Shown here piece after piece: positions 35,601-43,700 of a stretch of DNA of 64,000 nt. A program made the translations under genes and the position numbers. The stretch's first letter is position 1, and each line of letters begins with the position of its first letter. The notes below the pieces were generated by a model. That model ran no database searches, was not told the origin of the DNA, and saw only the letters and a program-made list of their open reading frames with translations. The DNA comes from Plumapathes pennacea. Lineage: Eukaryota; Cnidaria; Anthozoa; Antipatharia; Myriopathidae. Location of the stretch: the NCBI GenBank assembly GCA_964036295.1, contig OZ038467.1, positions 16,713,670 through 16,777,669 on the forward strand, read 5' to 3'.

Positions 35601-37239
35601 TGAACTGCCAGTAACCCTATCCTGGACAGCATTAAGATTAAACCAGTGGATTGACTGATTCTGATTTGTAGATTTCTGGTGCTTTGGTTTTATGAGAAAG
35701 TCAACATTGTCACCAGTTATCTGGTAAGCAACAGACTCCTTGGCACCCTCTGGAAAACCATCAGCCGTACCATCAAGACACTGCACATCTTCTGAGACAC
35801 ATGTACCTGGTATTTTGCATTCCTGCTCGATTTCTTGCTTCCATTTCTTCACTTCCACATCATGGTTCTCTCCCATTGCATCTATTTTCTGCAGGGTCCT
35901 CTTGTGACTCATGCAAATCCCCCATTTACCACCTCTGGTGTAGAACTGAAAAAATAAACACAGAATAATTCATATGAAAACTTTATAACTGTTTCAAACA
36001 CTATAAAAGCCTAAGCCTAAGGGGCAAAGATCTGAATGGAGAGCCAGTATAATGGGTTTTAAACAACCGTGCCATGTAACTAAGACGTCCCAAGCCGGCA
36101 CCTTAAAGAGAGTTCACCATATACCCATTTTAGCTTATTAGCTTACTTTCTTGTCGATTCCACCATGCCATAGAAGTACTGACAACCTGTAGGCATATGC
36201 TGACATAGTATGGCATCTGGCTCGAAGAAGAACAGAGGAAGCCATGCTGACTGCCGATATCGATTTTTCTGCTACATTCTTTGTTTTTTCGCCTTCCGTT
36301 GCGAGCGCTCATTTACTGCCACAGCAGTCAAGAACCGATGTAGGGTTGGAGCACGATCTTTTAATTCTGCGTTCACATCAGCGTCTGTTAAGTTTGTCAG
36401 ATCTTCTGGCAATGTTTTCCTCAGGATAGAAGGATCTTTTGTTCCGCATAATCTCCTACTTTCAGACTGAAGGTCCCTCTCGAAACACGAAGCGACAGTT
36501 TCTTTGACCTGTTCGTCTTGAAGAATTGAGCGCGCTGCCAAGTGTAAGTTCCCGTTCACTGTGTGGCTAATTACTTTCGCCTCTAAACGTCCTTGAATCG
36601 TCTTGCGAATCGTCTTGGATGGATACTTTATAACAACCTGAAAAGTACAAAATATAACTTTTCAACTAAAAACATTACTTTTGCACGGTGATTAAAATTT
36701 TCTCGCTCGAAGCAGAAAGACAATTCCAACCTCTGACAAACCTCAATGTCGGCTGCAGATACTTCTATTAAGTCGTCATGGCAAGGTAGTTGTTACTATG
36801 GTTCGACACTGATGCCCGGCAACAGAAATTTCTGCAGATGTCTGCACTCACGTTTTGTTTTGATCTGTTGCTGCGGTGAAACTCGACATCGCTTGAAGCG
36901 CTCGGGTTCAGTCGTAGATTGCTCATTTTGCCGCTGTTGAGCCACCACGGCCTTCTTATATCGGTTTTTGAACTCTTCCAGATCAACTGAAACGGCTTTC
37001 AAATGTCCTTCAAACCGTTCGACCTCTCTTCTGCACTTGTAGCAAATAACGCTCGAAACTCCAGCGCATCTGGTAACTGGCGTTGCCAAAACTTGAGATA
37101 AACGTTCTGCTAGCTTGGTTTCTTTGGAGACTTTCCCGGTGAACAAATTACATTTTCCCCTTCCTAAAATGGACGGTTTACACATACAAATCCTGCATAT
37201 CTCGTCAGGTTTTACGGCTTTAACGGGAGTTTTGATCAT
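19444..37239 (-). CDS. DUF6589-family protein gene, exons dispersed over 17.8 kb, damaged
   Basis: Minus-strand exons: ~36800-37239, 36147-36637, 35379-35945, ~34437-34761, 21021-21167 and 19444-20647. Exon 1 (ATG 37239) has a ZAD-like zinc region (CRICMC...CYKC). Exon 2 carries DPSILRKTLPEDLTNLTD and MASSVLLRARCHTMSAYAY. Exon 3 carries GDNVDFLIKP and SIHWFNLNAVQDRV. Exon 4 carries KNENKNEEMIDILQHLH. Exon 5 carries FFGGDQLTD and VEDWHA. The last exon carries a C2H2-like finger (CPVCSKQYQYQ...HVIMQH) and then GDGTRILRCWKI and LTWNRTVNSKGGIG. In that order these are the landmarks of DUF6589 transposon proteins. Breaks: one base missing in an A-run near 36288, a TAA just after GGDQLTD, a one-base conflict at the exon 3/4 junction, and a stop early in the last exon before ATG 20586. 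The Ulp1, zinc-finger and kinase genes lie in the 13 kb intron between exons 4 and 5. Role unknown; perhaps a second transposase. Confidence 0.72.
21021..21167 (-). CDS. DUF6589 internal exon with GGDQLT motif
   Basis: 49 codons between a TTGCAG acceptor and a CAGGTAAAG donor, phase 0. It reads VFFGGDQLTD, then a TAA codon, then RARNARVARADGDT and VEDWHA. The GGDQLT and EDWHA motifs are strong family landmarks. The TAA breaks this copy. Its downstream phase matches exon 19444-20647. Confidence 0.75.
21391..30603 (+). CDS. Transposase-like protein fused to an Ulp1/C48 SUMO-type protease, 14 exons
   Basis: Exons: 21391-22215, 22594-22828, 23094-23202, 23503-23606, 23931-24049 (or from 23914), 24284-24360, 24516-24793, 24935-25086, 26064-26145, 26432-26586, 27945-28037, 28329-28545, 28684-28770, 29030-30603. 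All junctions are GT-AG and in phase, giving 1,369 codons with stop. Exon 1 has a coiled coil (~150 residues in) and a Ser/Pro linker. Exons 2-7 look like an RNase H-fold transposase core: NIKLDGRPF (possible first Asp), TLDYKALVTL (possible second Asp), a zinc cluster (CVFC, CDC, CTGC) and LCALHCEMRNTEQLI. The C-terminal ~200 residues are an Ulp1-type protease: His codon 30205 (GCHWGLVVIDL), Asp 30253 (YFDDGL), Gln in PRQPTDG, and Cys 30436 (SSSCGVG). The frame is intact only if exon 5 starts at 23931, which skips TLDYKAL. The 23914 start keeps it but needs a one-base change in an 8-A run. Likely the element's mobilising enzyme. Confidence 0.85.
25150..25965. repeat. 105-bp minisatellite in intron 8 of the Ulp1 gene
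   Basis: About seven head-to-tail units. The marker GACTTCCTGAACC falls at 25275, 25380, 25485, 25590, 25696 and 25801, so the period is 105 (once 106). Each unit contains GGCAGGTATGG and CCACAGGTATG, both good 5' splice-site matches. Since 105 is divisible by three, all three minus-strand frames stay open, giving spurious long ORFs. Confidence 0.95.
26664..27641. mobile_element. 1.0 kb element with 22-bp inverted termini, intronic
   Basis: Ends ATTTATTATACAACTCCCCT at left and the complement of ATTTATTATACAACTCCCTT at right, one mismatch in 22. No transposase is recognised and no clear target duplication. Inserted between exons 10 and 11 of the Ulp1 gene. Confidence 0.6.
27644..27783. repeat. 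Fold-back palindrome next to the 1 kb element
   Basis: Arms begin CTTATTAGACACTTAGGCG and match for ~43 bp, then a short four-base difference. The centre holds a second inverted repeat (GTATTTTGGC...GCCAAAATAC). It could form a ~140-nt hairpin in RNA or DNA and resembles a MITE. Confidence 0.85.
28828..28860. repeat. GATT tetranucleotide microsatellite
   Basis: TGAT/GATT repeated about six times in intron 13 of the Ulp1 gene. Confidence 0.9.
29683..30603 (+). other. Ulp1/C48 protease domain of the fusion protein
   Basis: Complete catalytic set in the expected order: His (CHWGLVV), Asp (YFDDG), Gln (PRQPTDG) and Cys (SSCGVG). It lies in the single large last exon. Family knowledge: papain-like cysteine proteases that cleave SUMO or related tags; in transposons the target is unknown. 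Confidence 0.88.
30604..31235. other. Convergent intergenic region with T-tract
   Basis: Starts with a ~45-nt T-rich tract of TTTTTTTTC units just after the Ulp1 stop. The rest is AT-rich with a GC-richer patch at 30700-30800. No gene is recognised. Confidence 0.5.
31236..32086 (-). CDS. C2H2 zinc-finger protein of the giant element (two exons)
   Basis: Exons 31834-32086 and 31236-31738 join in phase (252 codons with stop). The start is ATG 32086 (MSFSVSCDVCRKG). An N-terminal C2H2 finger (CDVCRKGKFRTQTALRKHL...H) is followed by a short helix-rich region. The second exon (WHRVDDYFVPKFYIEHLLCKL, then RRISYRVYDKDDVLVALG) matches no family I know. A DNA-binding accessory role is plausible because many transposons encode a separate finger protein, but this is inference. 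It is divergent to the kinase gene with ~750 bp between the starts and convergent with the Ulp1 gene. Intact in this copy. Confidence 0.7.
32087..32838. other. Divergent promoter region between zinc-finger and kinase genes
   Basis: Contains a G/C-rich stretch (CGGGCGGGACCTCCCCGTGAG at ~32650 in part, and CCCCCCCCGGGG at ~32688). A TATAAA lies at 32700, oriented towards the plus-strand gene, ~140 bp before ATG 32839. Confidence 0.4.
32839..33180 (+). CDS. Basic ORF upstream of, or N-terminal to, the kinase
   Basis: ATG 32839 opens a 113-residue frame that is highly basic (KKRVKKKRRKIRAAEAKRRQQ) and looks like a nuclear localisation region, then turns acidic. It overlaps the kinase frame by ~70 nt in a different frame. 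Either a one-base shift joins them into one ~430-residue kinase, or this is a separate upstream protein. Confidence 0.5.
   Translation: MKKRHDPHSLSQIRAHSKKRVKKKRRKIRAAEAKRRQQAKQMVQKIDPSVPKRKNQEGENAENNLGNASSAESSGRADEVTVEEPVRPISVVDPSVKQSTNIIWQSRMHIEFV
33191..34129 (+). CDS. Protein kinase of the giant element
   Basis: From ATG 33191 the frame gives ~312 residues; the frame itself is open from ~33107. After a basic leader comes a complete kinase domain: glycine loop GSGSYGKC, VVVKQMK (ATP-binding Lys), a candidate alpha-C Glu in KAEVVHEAGF, catalytic loop LHNDLKSNNVLL (HND instead of HRD, but Asp and Asn kept), DFG in IIDFGKSC, APE in LAPEVLRG, then TASDVFSLA. All catalytic residues are present, so it should be active. 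The HND form is seen in several kinase groups outside the canonical eukaryotic set. Kinases are unusual transposon cargo; its substrate is unknown. It ends ~300 bp before the convergent DUF6589 exon 4. Single exon, unlike its neighbours. Confidence 0.88.
   Translation: MVRMAQDRFKPSKRSAHADPPAAVHRKKSRRESATVVRPAKSSHTDASQVVREINPNLLEYYDAGSPIGSGSYGKCFTAKYRGMTVVVKQMKRRKGESPYGYQVRAKAEVVHEAGFLACFDHPAIPMPFGAVTEAAPFCLVMQFHNVNGKSVTLHEAVTGKWLSFDSSISVLQELCSTLTYIHTKGFLHNDLKSNNVLLEKNNSGGFSPIIIDFGKSCKITEVPDGRVRKFKFPHLAPEVLRGRKATTASDVFSLAIIIRFVAEAVDADCNAVVAASTATSPKKRPTVAEIKLMLRSVRPTKARVSTGKSIA
34130..34436. other. Convergent spacer
   Basis: AT-rich. No gene is seen between the kinase stop and the DUF6589 exon. 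Confidence 0.5.
34762..35378 (-). other. DUF6589 intron 3
   Basis: AT-rich, between a GTACAT donor at 35378 and a CACAG acceptor at 34762. No coding signal. Confidence 0.5.
35379..36637 (-). CDS. DUF6589 N-terminal exons 2 and 3
   Basis: Exon 36147-36637 follows a TTTTCAG acceptor and ends in a GTAAGC donor. Exon 35379-35945 starts after TTTTTTCAG with FYTRGGKWGICMSHKR in matching phase 0 and ends at CAGGTACA. The first exon requires one extra base in the A-run near 36288 to connect its two open halves. Confidence 0.75.
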
Positions 37240-37372
37240 ATTACAAATTCTCGCAAGCGCGAACTTACGGTACTGCACTTCACATGTCACACCAGCGAAC
37301 AAAACCTGTTTAGCTAGATTTACATTTTTCGCGCGTTTACCAACTTGAATTAATAATTAACGGAACAGGAAA

Positions 37373-37468
37373 GTGACACGTCGCGCCCAGAGGTTCCCTC
37401 GCTTCGGCCCGCCTCGCCCCCAGCCTCTCGCGGCTGCCGAGAGCGAGGAACCTCTGGCACCCAGGGTA
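37373..37468 (-). repeat. Right terminal inverted repeat (96 bp) of the giant element
   Basis: Reverse complement of 9885-9980 with no mismatch found by eye. Sequence similarity stops abruptly at both inner edges (9981 and 37372). Confidence 0.92.
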
Positions 37469-37477
37469 GCCAGCATA
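37469..37477. repeat. Right 9-bp target-site duplication of the giant element
   Basis: GCCAGCATA, same as 9876-9884. Confidence 0.9.
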
Positions 37478-37777
37478 TGTTAAGAATGAAGAAAGAACGG
37501 TGATACTACACACTAAGTTTATGAAACTGCACAACGAATTCTTGACGATTCATACCTCTCCGTCGTGTTGTTAAACAATGGCGCGGTGAAGGTCGAACCC
37601 ATTCTACAGTAAATCAAAACTGGCCCATTTTAATCTGGTGAGCTGCACAATCCTTCAAAGGAAATCACCGAGGTTTTGGTTTACTAGGTTTACTGTAGTA
37701 TTGCATGGATATCCGCTGAACAGAACTATTTTTATTGCAGCTTCACATGAGCAACACTTACCTGTCTAGGGGAGGGG

Positions 37778-38150
37778 TTAATATCGAGCGTGTGTCAGCT
37801 GGCAATGGCGAGCATGATGCTGGCGATTTTCATATTTAAGCTGCATACGTTCCAGCCACATAAAACAGCTGGGGAGTTTGGGAAAAGTTGAGGAAAAGTC
37901 TTCCTCGGCCAGCTCCCAGGTGTCGATTTTTTGTCTGCGTTCCACTGAAGGGCTAACTGATTTCTCAATTAAAGGTCTGCAGAGCTTCAAGTGGCCACGG
38001 TGACATCCATTAGCGAAAAAGTTTTCTTCCTGGAAGGCAACCAAGACCATGTTTGTGTCGTCAGACGGCCAAACTTCTGTGGCATTTGCGGCTAGGGCGA
38101 GATGCCGGCCAGGCCGCCCACGTGAACTCTTCCCCTGAATCTCGATGACG
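37778..38150 (-). CDS. Hypothetical ORF downstream (on its strand) of a heat-shock-element cluster
   Basis: The minus frame from about 38150 reads IQGKSSRGRPGRHLALAAN and continues through ATG 38050 to a stop at 37778. The N-terminal part has an AT-hook-like RGRP. The remainder (RGHLKLCRPLIEK, PSCFMWLERMQLKYENR) matches no family I know. It is outside the giant element. A strong donor (CAGGTAAGTG) lies just after the stop, near 37760, so more of the gene may exist. Possibly the end of the CACTA-like remnant's neighbour or another transposon. Confidence 0.35.
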
Positions 38151-38382
38151 TTTATGTTACAGTTATTGTTCTATTATTACCCCCGCAGAGCTCGGAGACA
38201 ACAAACATTCTGAGGCAAACTACCCAAAACTTTGTTTTTGTTTAGCGAATATCAAATGATAAAATTGGCATTTTTTTATTATTAGGGAATGTGAGCGATT
38301 TTTCATGAATCGCCAAATTTGCTCAACAACTTTTAATAGCCGTTAAAATAGGGTATTTAACCGTTGGGGGTTGAATAGGGTA

Positions 38383-38772
38383 GAAATTTCCAGAAAACTA
38401 GAAACCAACCTTTTTCTGGTCTTTCTAGTTATTGACAGAAACCAGGATAGCGCTAAAACTTTAAGATTTGGTCGTTCCAGAAATTTCTAGTTTTGATGGA
38501 AATCAAGAGCTTAAAAAAACTAGAAATCACAAATAAAATTAATCACCGAATTTGCGTTCTAAAAATTTCTAGTTTGTGAAAGAATCGACAGCTGGGGAAA
38601 ACTAGAAATTTCCAGAAAAAATGATCGTCAAATTTGGTTACCAGAAATTTCTAGTTTCTGTGTGTATCCGAGCTGGAAAAACTGGAATTTTCCTGAGCTC
38701 GAAAAATCCCGAAAATTTTAAAATAAGAAGCTGGAATGTTTCTAGTAATATCCAGAAATTTCCAGAACATTC
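38383..38772. promoter_or_regulatory. Cluster of heat-shock-element-like motifs
   Basis: At least five three- or four-unit nGAAnnTTCn arrays: 38383-38395, 38475-38487, ~38603-38615, ~38641-38652, and a perfect four-unit one at 38755-38772 (GAA AT TTC CA GAA CA TTC). CTAGAAATTTCCAG recurs in both orientations. They lie 230-620 bp upstream of the minus ORF ending at 37778. Activity is inferred. Confidence 0.5.
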
Positions 38773-38937
38773 CTCATAGCTGGAAAACCATTTTGCAAGG
38801 GAATACTAAGTAATTTCTATTTGCACTTGAAATGCGGTGGAAACGTACGTCTTTTATTAGAGGTAATAACGAATCAATAAAATTGAAACAAGTGTAATTA
38901 TATGAGTGAATATTGCAGCATTCACACATTTCTTTGT

Positions 38938-40063
38938 GGTCCGTGGGCGTTTCGTTCATTCAAAAATCAAAAATATTGAAATTTGAATTCACCCCTGAAA
39001 TGTGATTTCAATTGTTCAATAGATATTGTGGGTTGATTCCAAGTGTGGATGAAATACCTTGAACATTAGCGTCACGTCCGTAAATTGATTTCACAGGGCT
39101 GAATTCAATTTTCAAAAAATTGTTCAAAAACCCCACATATCCTAAATATAATTGCACTGAAACACTTGTTCATGCCGTTTTTTGAAAACCATGACACGCA
39201 AGCTCTTTTCACGGTAAATTCCTGTGTGGTAGTGGGGTGGGTAGTTGAGAGACCGCGTCACGTTTTCTGTGGGGGGAGGGGGGAGAGCGAGAAGCGTCAC
39301 GGAAGAGCGCGTGGTCTAGGTTCTGATTAATAAGGCTTGGTTTCCCGCTTTTTTGCCTGTCTTGAGTCGAGATCAGAACAGAAAAGATGGCAGAGCTAGG
39401 CGGCGTGGACCAAACGTTCATTTTTTTATCAAATAGAACTGGAATATCACTTCGAAGAACGGCAGTGTTAGCGGACGTTTGGATGCTGCCGTTTTAGCTC
39501 CTCGCTAATTTTCTTATGTGACCACTTGAAAGCAAGATGTGTGATGAACTCCGGAGTAACCACCTCGTCCATGTCCAGTTCCACGTGATCTCCCCTGCAC
39601 TCAACTTTCCCTCTGCTCGCTCCCCCCCCCACCCCCACAGAAATCGTCACGCAGCCTCTCAACTACCCACCCCACTACCACACAGGAATTTACCGTGAAA
39701 AGAGCTTGCGTGTCACGGTTTTCGTAAAAACGGCATGACAAGTGTTTTAGTGCATTTATATTTAGGATATGTGGGGTTTTTGAACCTAACGACGGGTGAA
39801 TTCAATTTTTTGAAAATTGAGTGACGCTAATGTTCAAGGTATTTCATCCACACTTGAAATCAACCCACAGTAGCTATTGAACGATTGAAATCACGTTTCA
39901 GGGGTAAATTCAATTTTCTATATTTTTAACTTTTGGATGAACGAAACGCTCACGGACCATCCACACTTCCCACAGTAGCTACTGAACAATTGAAATCACG
40001 TTTCAGGGGTGAATTCAATTTTCAATATTTTTGATTTTTGAATGAACGAAACGCCCACGGACC
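38938..40063. mobile_element. 1.1 kb long-inverted-repeat element with 6-bp target duplication
   Basis: Ends GGTCCGTGGGCGTTTCG and its complement, flanked by CTTTGT on both sides (38932-38937 and 40064-40069). Arms of ~350 bp (38938-39290 and ~39600-39960) are inverted copies. The right terminus is partly duplicated in tandem (~39865-39962 and ~39965-40063). The centre has a short minus ORF (39468-39600) reading HLAFKWSHKKISEELKRQH, helix-turn-helix-like and perhaps a transposase start. Confidence 0.75.
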
Positions 40064-40132
40064 CTTTGTGTTGTAACTAAAAGCATTGGATTCACAAAAA
40101 TAATTCTTATTTTTTGTGGTACCGTGATGGCA

Positions 40133-40259
40133 GAGTTGAGATGAGTTGAGTTGAGTTGAATTGAGTTGAGTTGAGTTAAGTTGAGTTGAGTTGAATTGAG
40201 TTGAGTTGAATTGAGTTCAGTTCAGTTCAGTTGAGTCGAGATGAGTTGAGTTCAGTTGA
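40133..40259 (+). repeat. TTGAG pentanucleotide array, left of the CACTA-type insertion
   Basis: Imperfect GAGTT/TTGAG tandem repeats. The array resumes at 44185, so it was split by the element at 40263-44181. Confidence 0.9.
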
Positions 40260-40699
40260 GATCACAGCACGAAAAAGCAGATTTAATGAAGGTTAATGGT
40301 GGCGTAAAAGCAGCGTAAACATTGAGTTTAAACGCCTTTACGCCAGATTTACAGCGCGTAAAGTTCAGCTTTACTTCAGCTTTACTCTTGAGCTTAAATG
40401 CGGCTTAACGAGACTTCTTTACGCCTTCGTAATGTTGGCGTAAATACGAAATAAAGATGAATTAAACAGTACGAAAATGTCGCTTAAAGTCCACGCAAAT
40501 CAAGCTTAGTGTTAGCGTAAAAGTAGCTTAAAGTTTACACTTTACGCTTGGGTCTCTTAAGCTTAAATGCAGTTTAACGAGACTTCTTTACGCCTTGGTA
40601 ATTTTGGCGCAAATGCGAAATAAAAGTGACGTAAACAGTGAAAACGACCACGCTAAAATTTACGAAAGATCGCGTGTATGGGCAGATAGTGAAATTAAA

Positions 40700-42660
40700 T
40701 GTCGCGTACAGTTGCTTAATGTAGCACTTGCAGTATAGTCATTTGGAGGATTTGCATTATTGGTTGTAGCTGCTGTATATTGGGATAGAGTAGTTAACAA
40801 GTCTAAGAAATTCCACATTATAATAACACTTATCTTTTCAGTTGTACTTTCTTTATTGTTACTAGAACATGATATAAAGATATTAGCAATTCTTCAATAT
40901 TGCAAAATTTATAAACGGTAGATAATCTACCCAACAATAACGAGATCAGTGGTAATGCAACTGGTCTTTGAACTTTCGTTTTCTTAAAAATATTTCATAA
41001 ATATGTCTGATAGATCACTTATTCAGCCAACAATAAAATGTTAACAATATCTAAAATAATATTGGTTTTTCGAGTTTAAATTCCTTTAACATATCTGAAA
41101 AGAAACTGAAAGTATGAATAATTTGAAAACCAGAACTTTCAATAATAATTTTACCCTGGTGTGACAAATATTGCTCTAGAGAAATTCTTGTGAAAAATCA
41201 CCAACTTTCAATATCATGAGCTGACAAAAGAATTAGCGATGTTACAACTAAACAACTAAAGCAACCATTCTAAAACCCTGATTAATTCAAAATATTACCA
41301 CAAATGCTGTACAATTTTGACCTTGAATTACAGCTGTACAGGCAAGGTACATAGGTACATAGGAGTGTAAAAAACGAAAACAAGAAAACAAAAAGCAAAA
41401 ACATGACAGCACTTTAGATTTTAAAGGCTTTTATGGCTTTAAAGTCTTTGTGTAGCATATGCATGAAGTGTGCCTATAATATTGAACAGAAATGTTTTGT
41501 GAGAAACTGGTGTGTGCTTTTATAAATGTATCAAACTGGGACTCCAGTGCATTTCATTTACCTTCAACTCAATGCATTGCAACTTTAGAGTCCTCCTGTC
41601 CAAATAAAAAAACAGCAAAACATTATTTTGTTAGGAAAGAAATAGACCAAAGCTGCATTCTGAGCTGAAAGTATATGAGCTACTGTGAACCTTCATATTT
41701 CATGGATGTTCATTTTGAGTGATTACAAGCAAGTATAAACATTTGGATTAGTGCAGTCCCAATTTGATACATTACATGTTTACATGTGCACGCCTCTTGC
41801 AAGTTGATAATACATATGTCAGGCCTTCAATATCTGTCAGGTTTCTTTTAAACAATTCCCCTGTATAAATATATTGTAAACATTGATCACATCATTTTAT
41901 AATGTTATAAGCATCTACAGTTGTACTCAGCTTTGGAGTCCTTCTGGAAAGTCTTCTTTTCCTGCATTTGAGTTGTGTTTTTCTGCAAATAAATGGTTGT
42001 ACTAATTACTGTATATGCAAATTCATTCAAAGTACTGGTTTAAACATAACAGATAAAACATTATTGTGCATGTTCACCACCCCATACTTGAGAGTCCAGA
42101 CACTTCAAGATCTAAATTGTATCAGGTGATTCTACCCTACTTTTCTGCAGATGCAGAAAGGGAAAATAGTCTGTTCTGTCATAAAAATTCACAAACACTA
42201 CATACATCATTGCCTGTAATGGAACATCAAATGACACTTACTAGAGTCACAAGCTAGCATTGAATATAGTTTTGAGCGAATACATTTAAACAAGTTTCTG
42301 AAGCTGTGTTTTCAACGGACCCACCCGGCACGGTTTTACTTTACATACCAAAGTAAAGCAGTTCCAAAGAGCACTAAGCACGTACTTCATCAAAACGAAC
42401 AAACATGCATGTAACAAATCTCACTCACTTATACTTTGGTTGACGAGTACATCCACAGTGTAGTTTAGACAGTCCATTGTAAAGAACAGAAAGCGATCTC
42501 ATTGCTCACCTTTGTTTTAATTGGCCATTTGTTATATATGCAGTATGGAGTTTTCCTCGATATCTTGATATGTTCGGCTTCATTTGTCCGGTTCGTGCTC
42601 AACTTGAGATGGTCCAGGAACCTCTTTATCTTGTTTTCCATTGTCTGAATCCTGTAGACG
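40700..42660. other. Non-coding interior of the CACTA-type element
   Basis: AT-rich. No ORF or repeat is recognised. Confidence 0.5.
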
Positions 42661-42699
42661 TTTACCGTGATCTTGGAGAAATGAAAAGCGGCAAGTTGT

Positions 42700-43073
42700 T
42701 TACGTTATAAGCGCGAAAGACGAATGAATGAGGCTTGAAACTCGCAACCCTTGATAGATCGAAGTGGAAAAGCTGCTGCAGGCGACCCAGTGTTGAGTTC
42801 AAAGCAACCAAGTTCGTATGACTCGAACTCCCAGGCATTGTAGGGCTTGGACTTGGAAGAATAACATCTGGTATCTGCACATTTGTATAACTTGAACTTC
42901 CAGGCGCCGTGAGGGTTGGACTTTGAAGAACCTATAGATTCAGACTTTGCCTTTGACAGATTTGCGAAGTGAAGTTTTGCACTGAGTCATATATATTTTT
43001 AACAATTATTGGAGTCGCGTTATAGCGTCGGAATATTACAGCGAACCAAACCACGCACCTTTCCGCCATCTTC
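42700..43073 (-). pseudogene. First-exon-like ORF inside the CACTA-type element
   Basis: ATG 43073 (MKMAERCVVWFAVIF) reads to a TAG at 42932-42930 and continues in the same frame as LTAPGSSSYTN and, after a partial repeat, TMPGSSSHTN, ending at a GTAAAC donor. Possibly a captured host 5' exon or the start of the lost transposon gene. Family unknown. Confidence 0.35.
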
Positions 43074-43189
43074 ATGTCGCAGCGTCACGTCACGTGACTA
43101 AAAGGGCGCGAAACCGGGATTGCAATGATACTTGGAACCTTGCAACGGTCCTTGGCACCCCTCTTCCCAATGAAAAATCAAGTTGTCTC

Positions 43190-43700
43190 GTTGTGAAAAG
43201 TCGCTTATAATGAAAAATTGCCTCGTGATGAAAGCCGACTCGTAATGAAAAGTTTTTCACAATGAAAAGTCTTAGGTCTAAAAAAAATCGCCTCAAAGTG
43301 AAAAGTCGCTTTATCCATTTACTATTCATGCACGTTGTCGCTGTACAAACCGTTTCGAAGATCAAATGTGCCTTGGATAGGAATTAATTTAAATCCCACA
43401 AGGCATTCAGAGTATTAGATAATTACAAACATTTAACTCCAAAAGAGGAGTAATGTTTACTCCACCAACAGACCTCTAGAGCAAAATTAACTCTGATGTC
43501 GGAATATAAATAACCCCAAACATTCAACTCCAAAAATGGGAGTATTATTAACTCCCCCCTGAGTAAGTTCTACTCTGGGGTGGAGTGAAATTAATTCCGC
43601 AGCTAGAGTTATAATAACTCCGACAAAATAACTCCACTCTTTGGAGTTATTTAAACTCCCACAGTGGGGTGAAAATGACTCCCTGAAAATAACATTGTGG
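43190..43700. repeat. Subterminal short-motif clusters within the element
   Basis: 43190-43315 has TGAAAAGTCGC-like units in direct repeat. 43435-43690 has ~15 ACTCC/GGAGT motifs in both orientations with ATTAACTCC-type context. The second may be the end of a nested element. Confidence 0.55.

Larger units (their letters stand above)
9885..37468. mobile_element. Giant (27.6 kb) DNA transposon carrying RecQ helicase, DUF6589, transposase-Ulp1, zinc-finger and kinase genes
   Basis: Both ends carry the same 96-bp GC-rich sequence in inverted orientation (9885-9980 and 37373-37468), with no difference seen over all 96 positions. Both outer flanks carry the 9-bp sequence GCCAGCATA. Removing the insert restores a continuous sequence in the interrupted CACTA-like ORF. 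Inside are five gene units with mostly inward or convergent arrangement. The RecQ start lies ~110 bp from the left terminus, the DUF6589 start ~135 bp from the right one. A 9-bp duplication is typical of Mutator-type elements, and some plant Mutator-like elements carry Ulp1 proteases, but I cannot assign a superfamily from this. Identical termini suggest recent or conserved mobility. Nested insertions account for at least 5 kb of its length. Confidence 0.88.
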
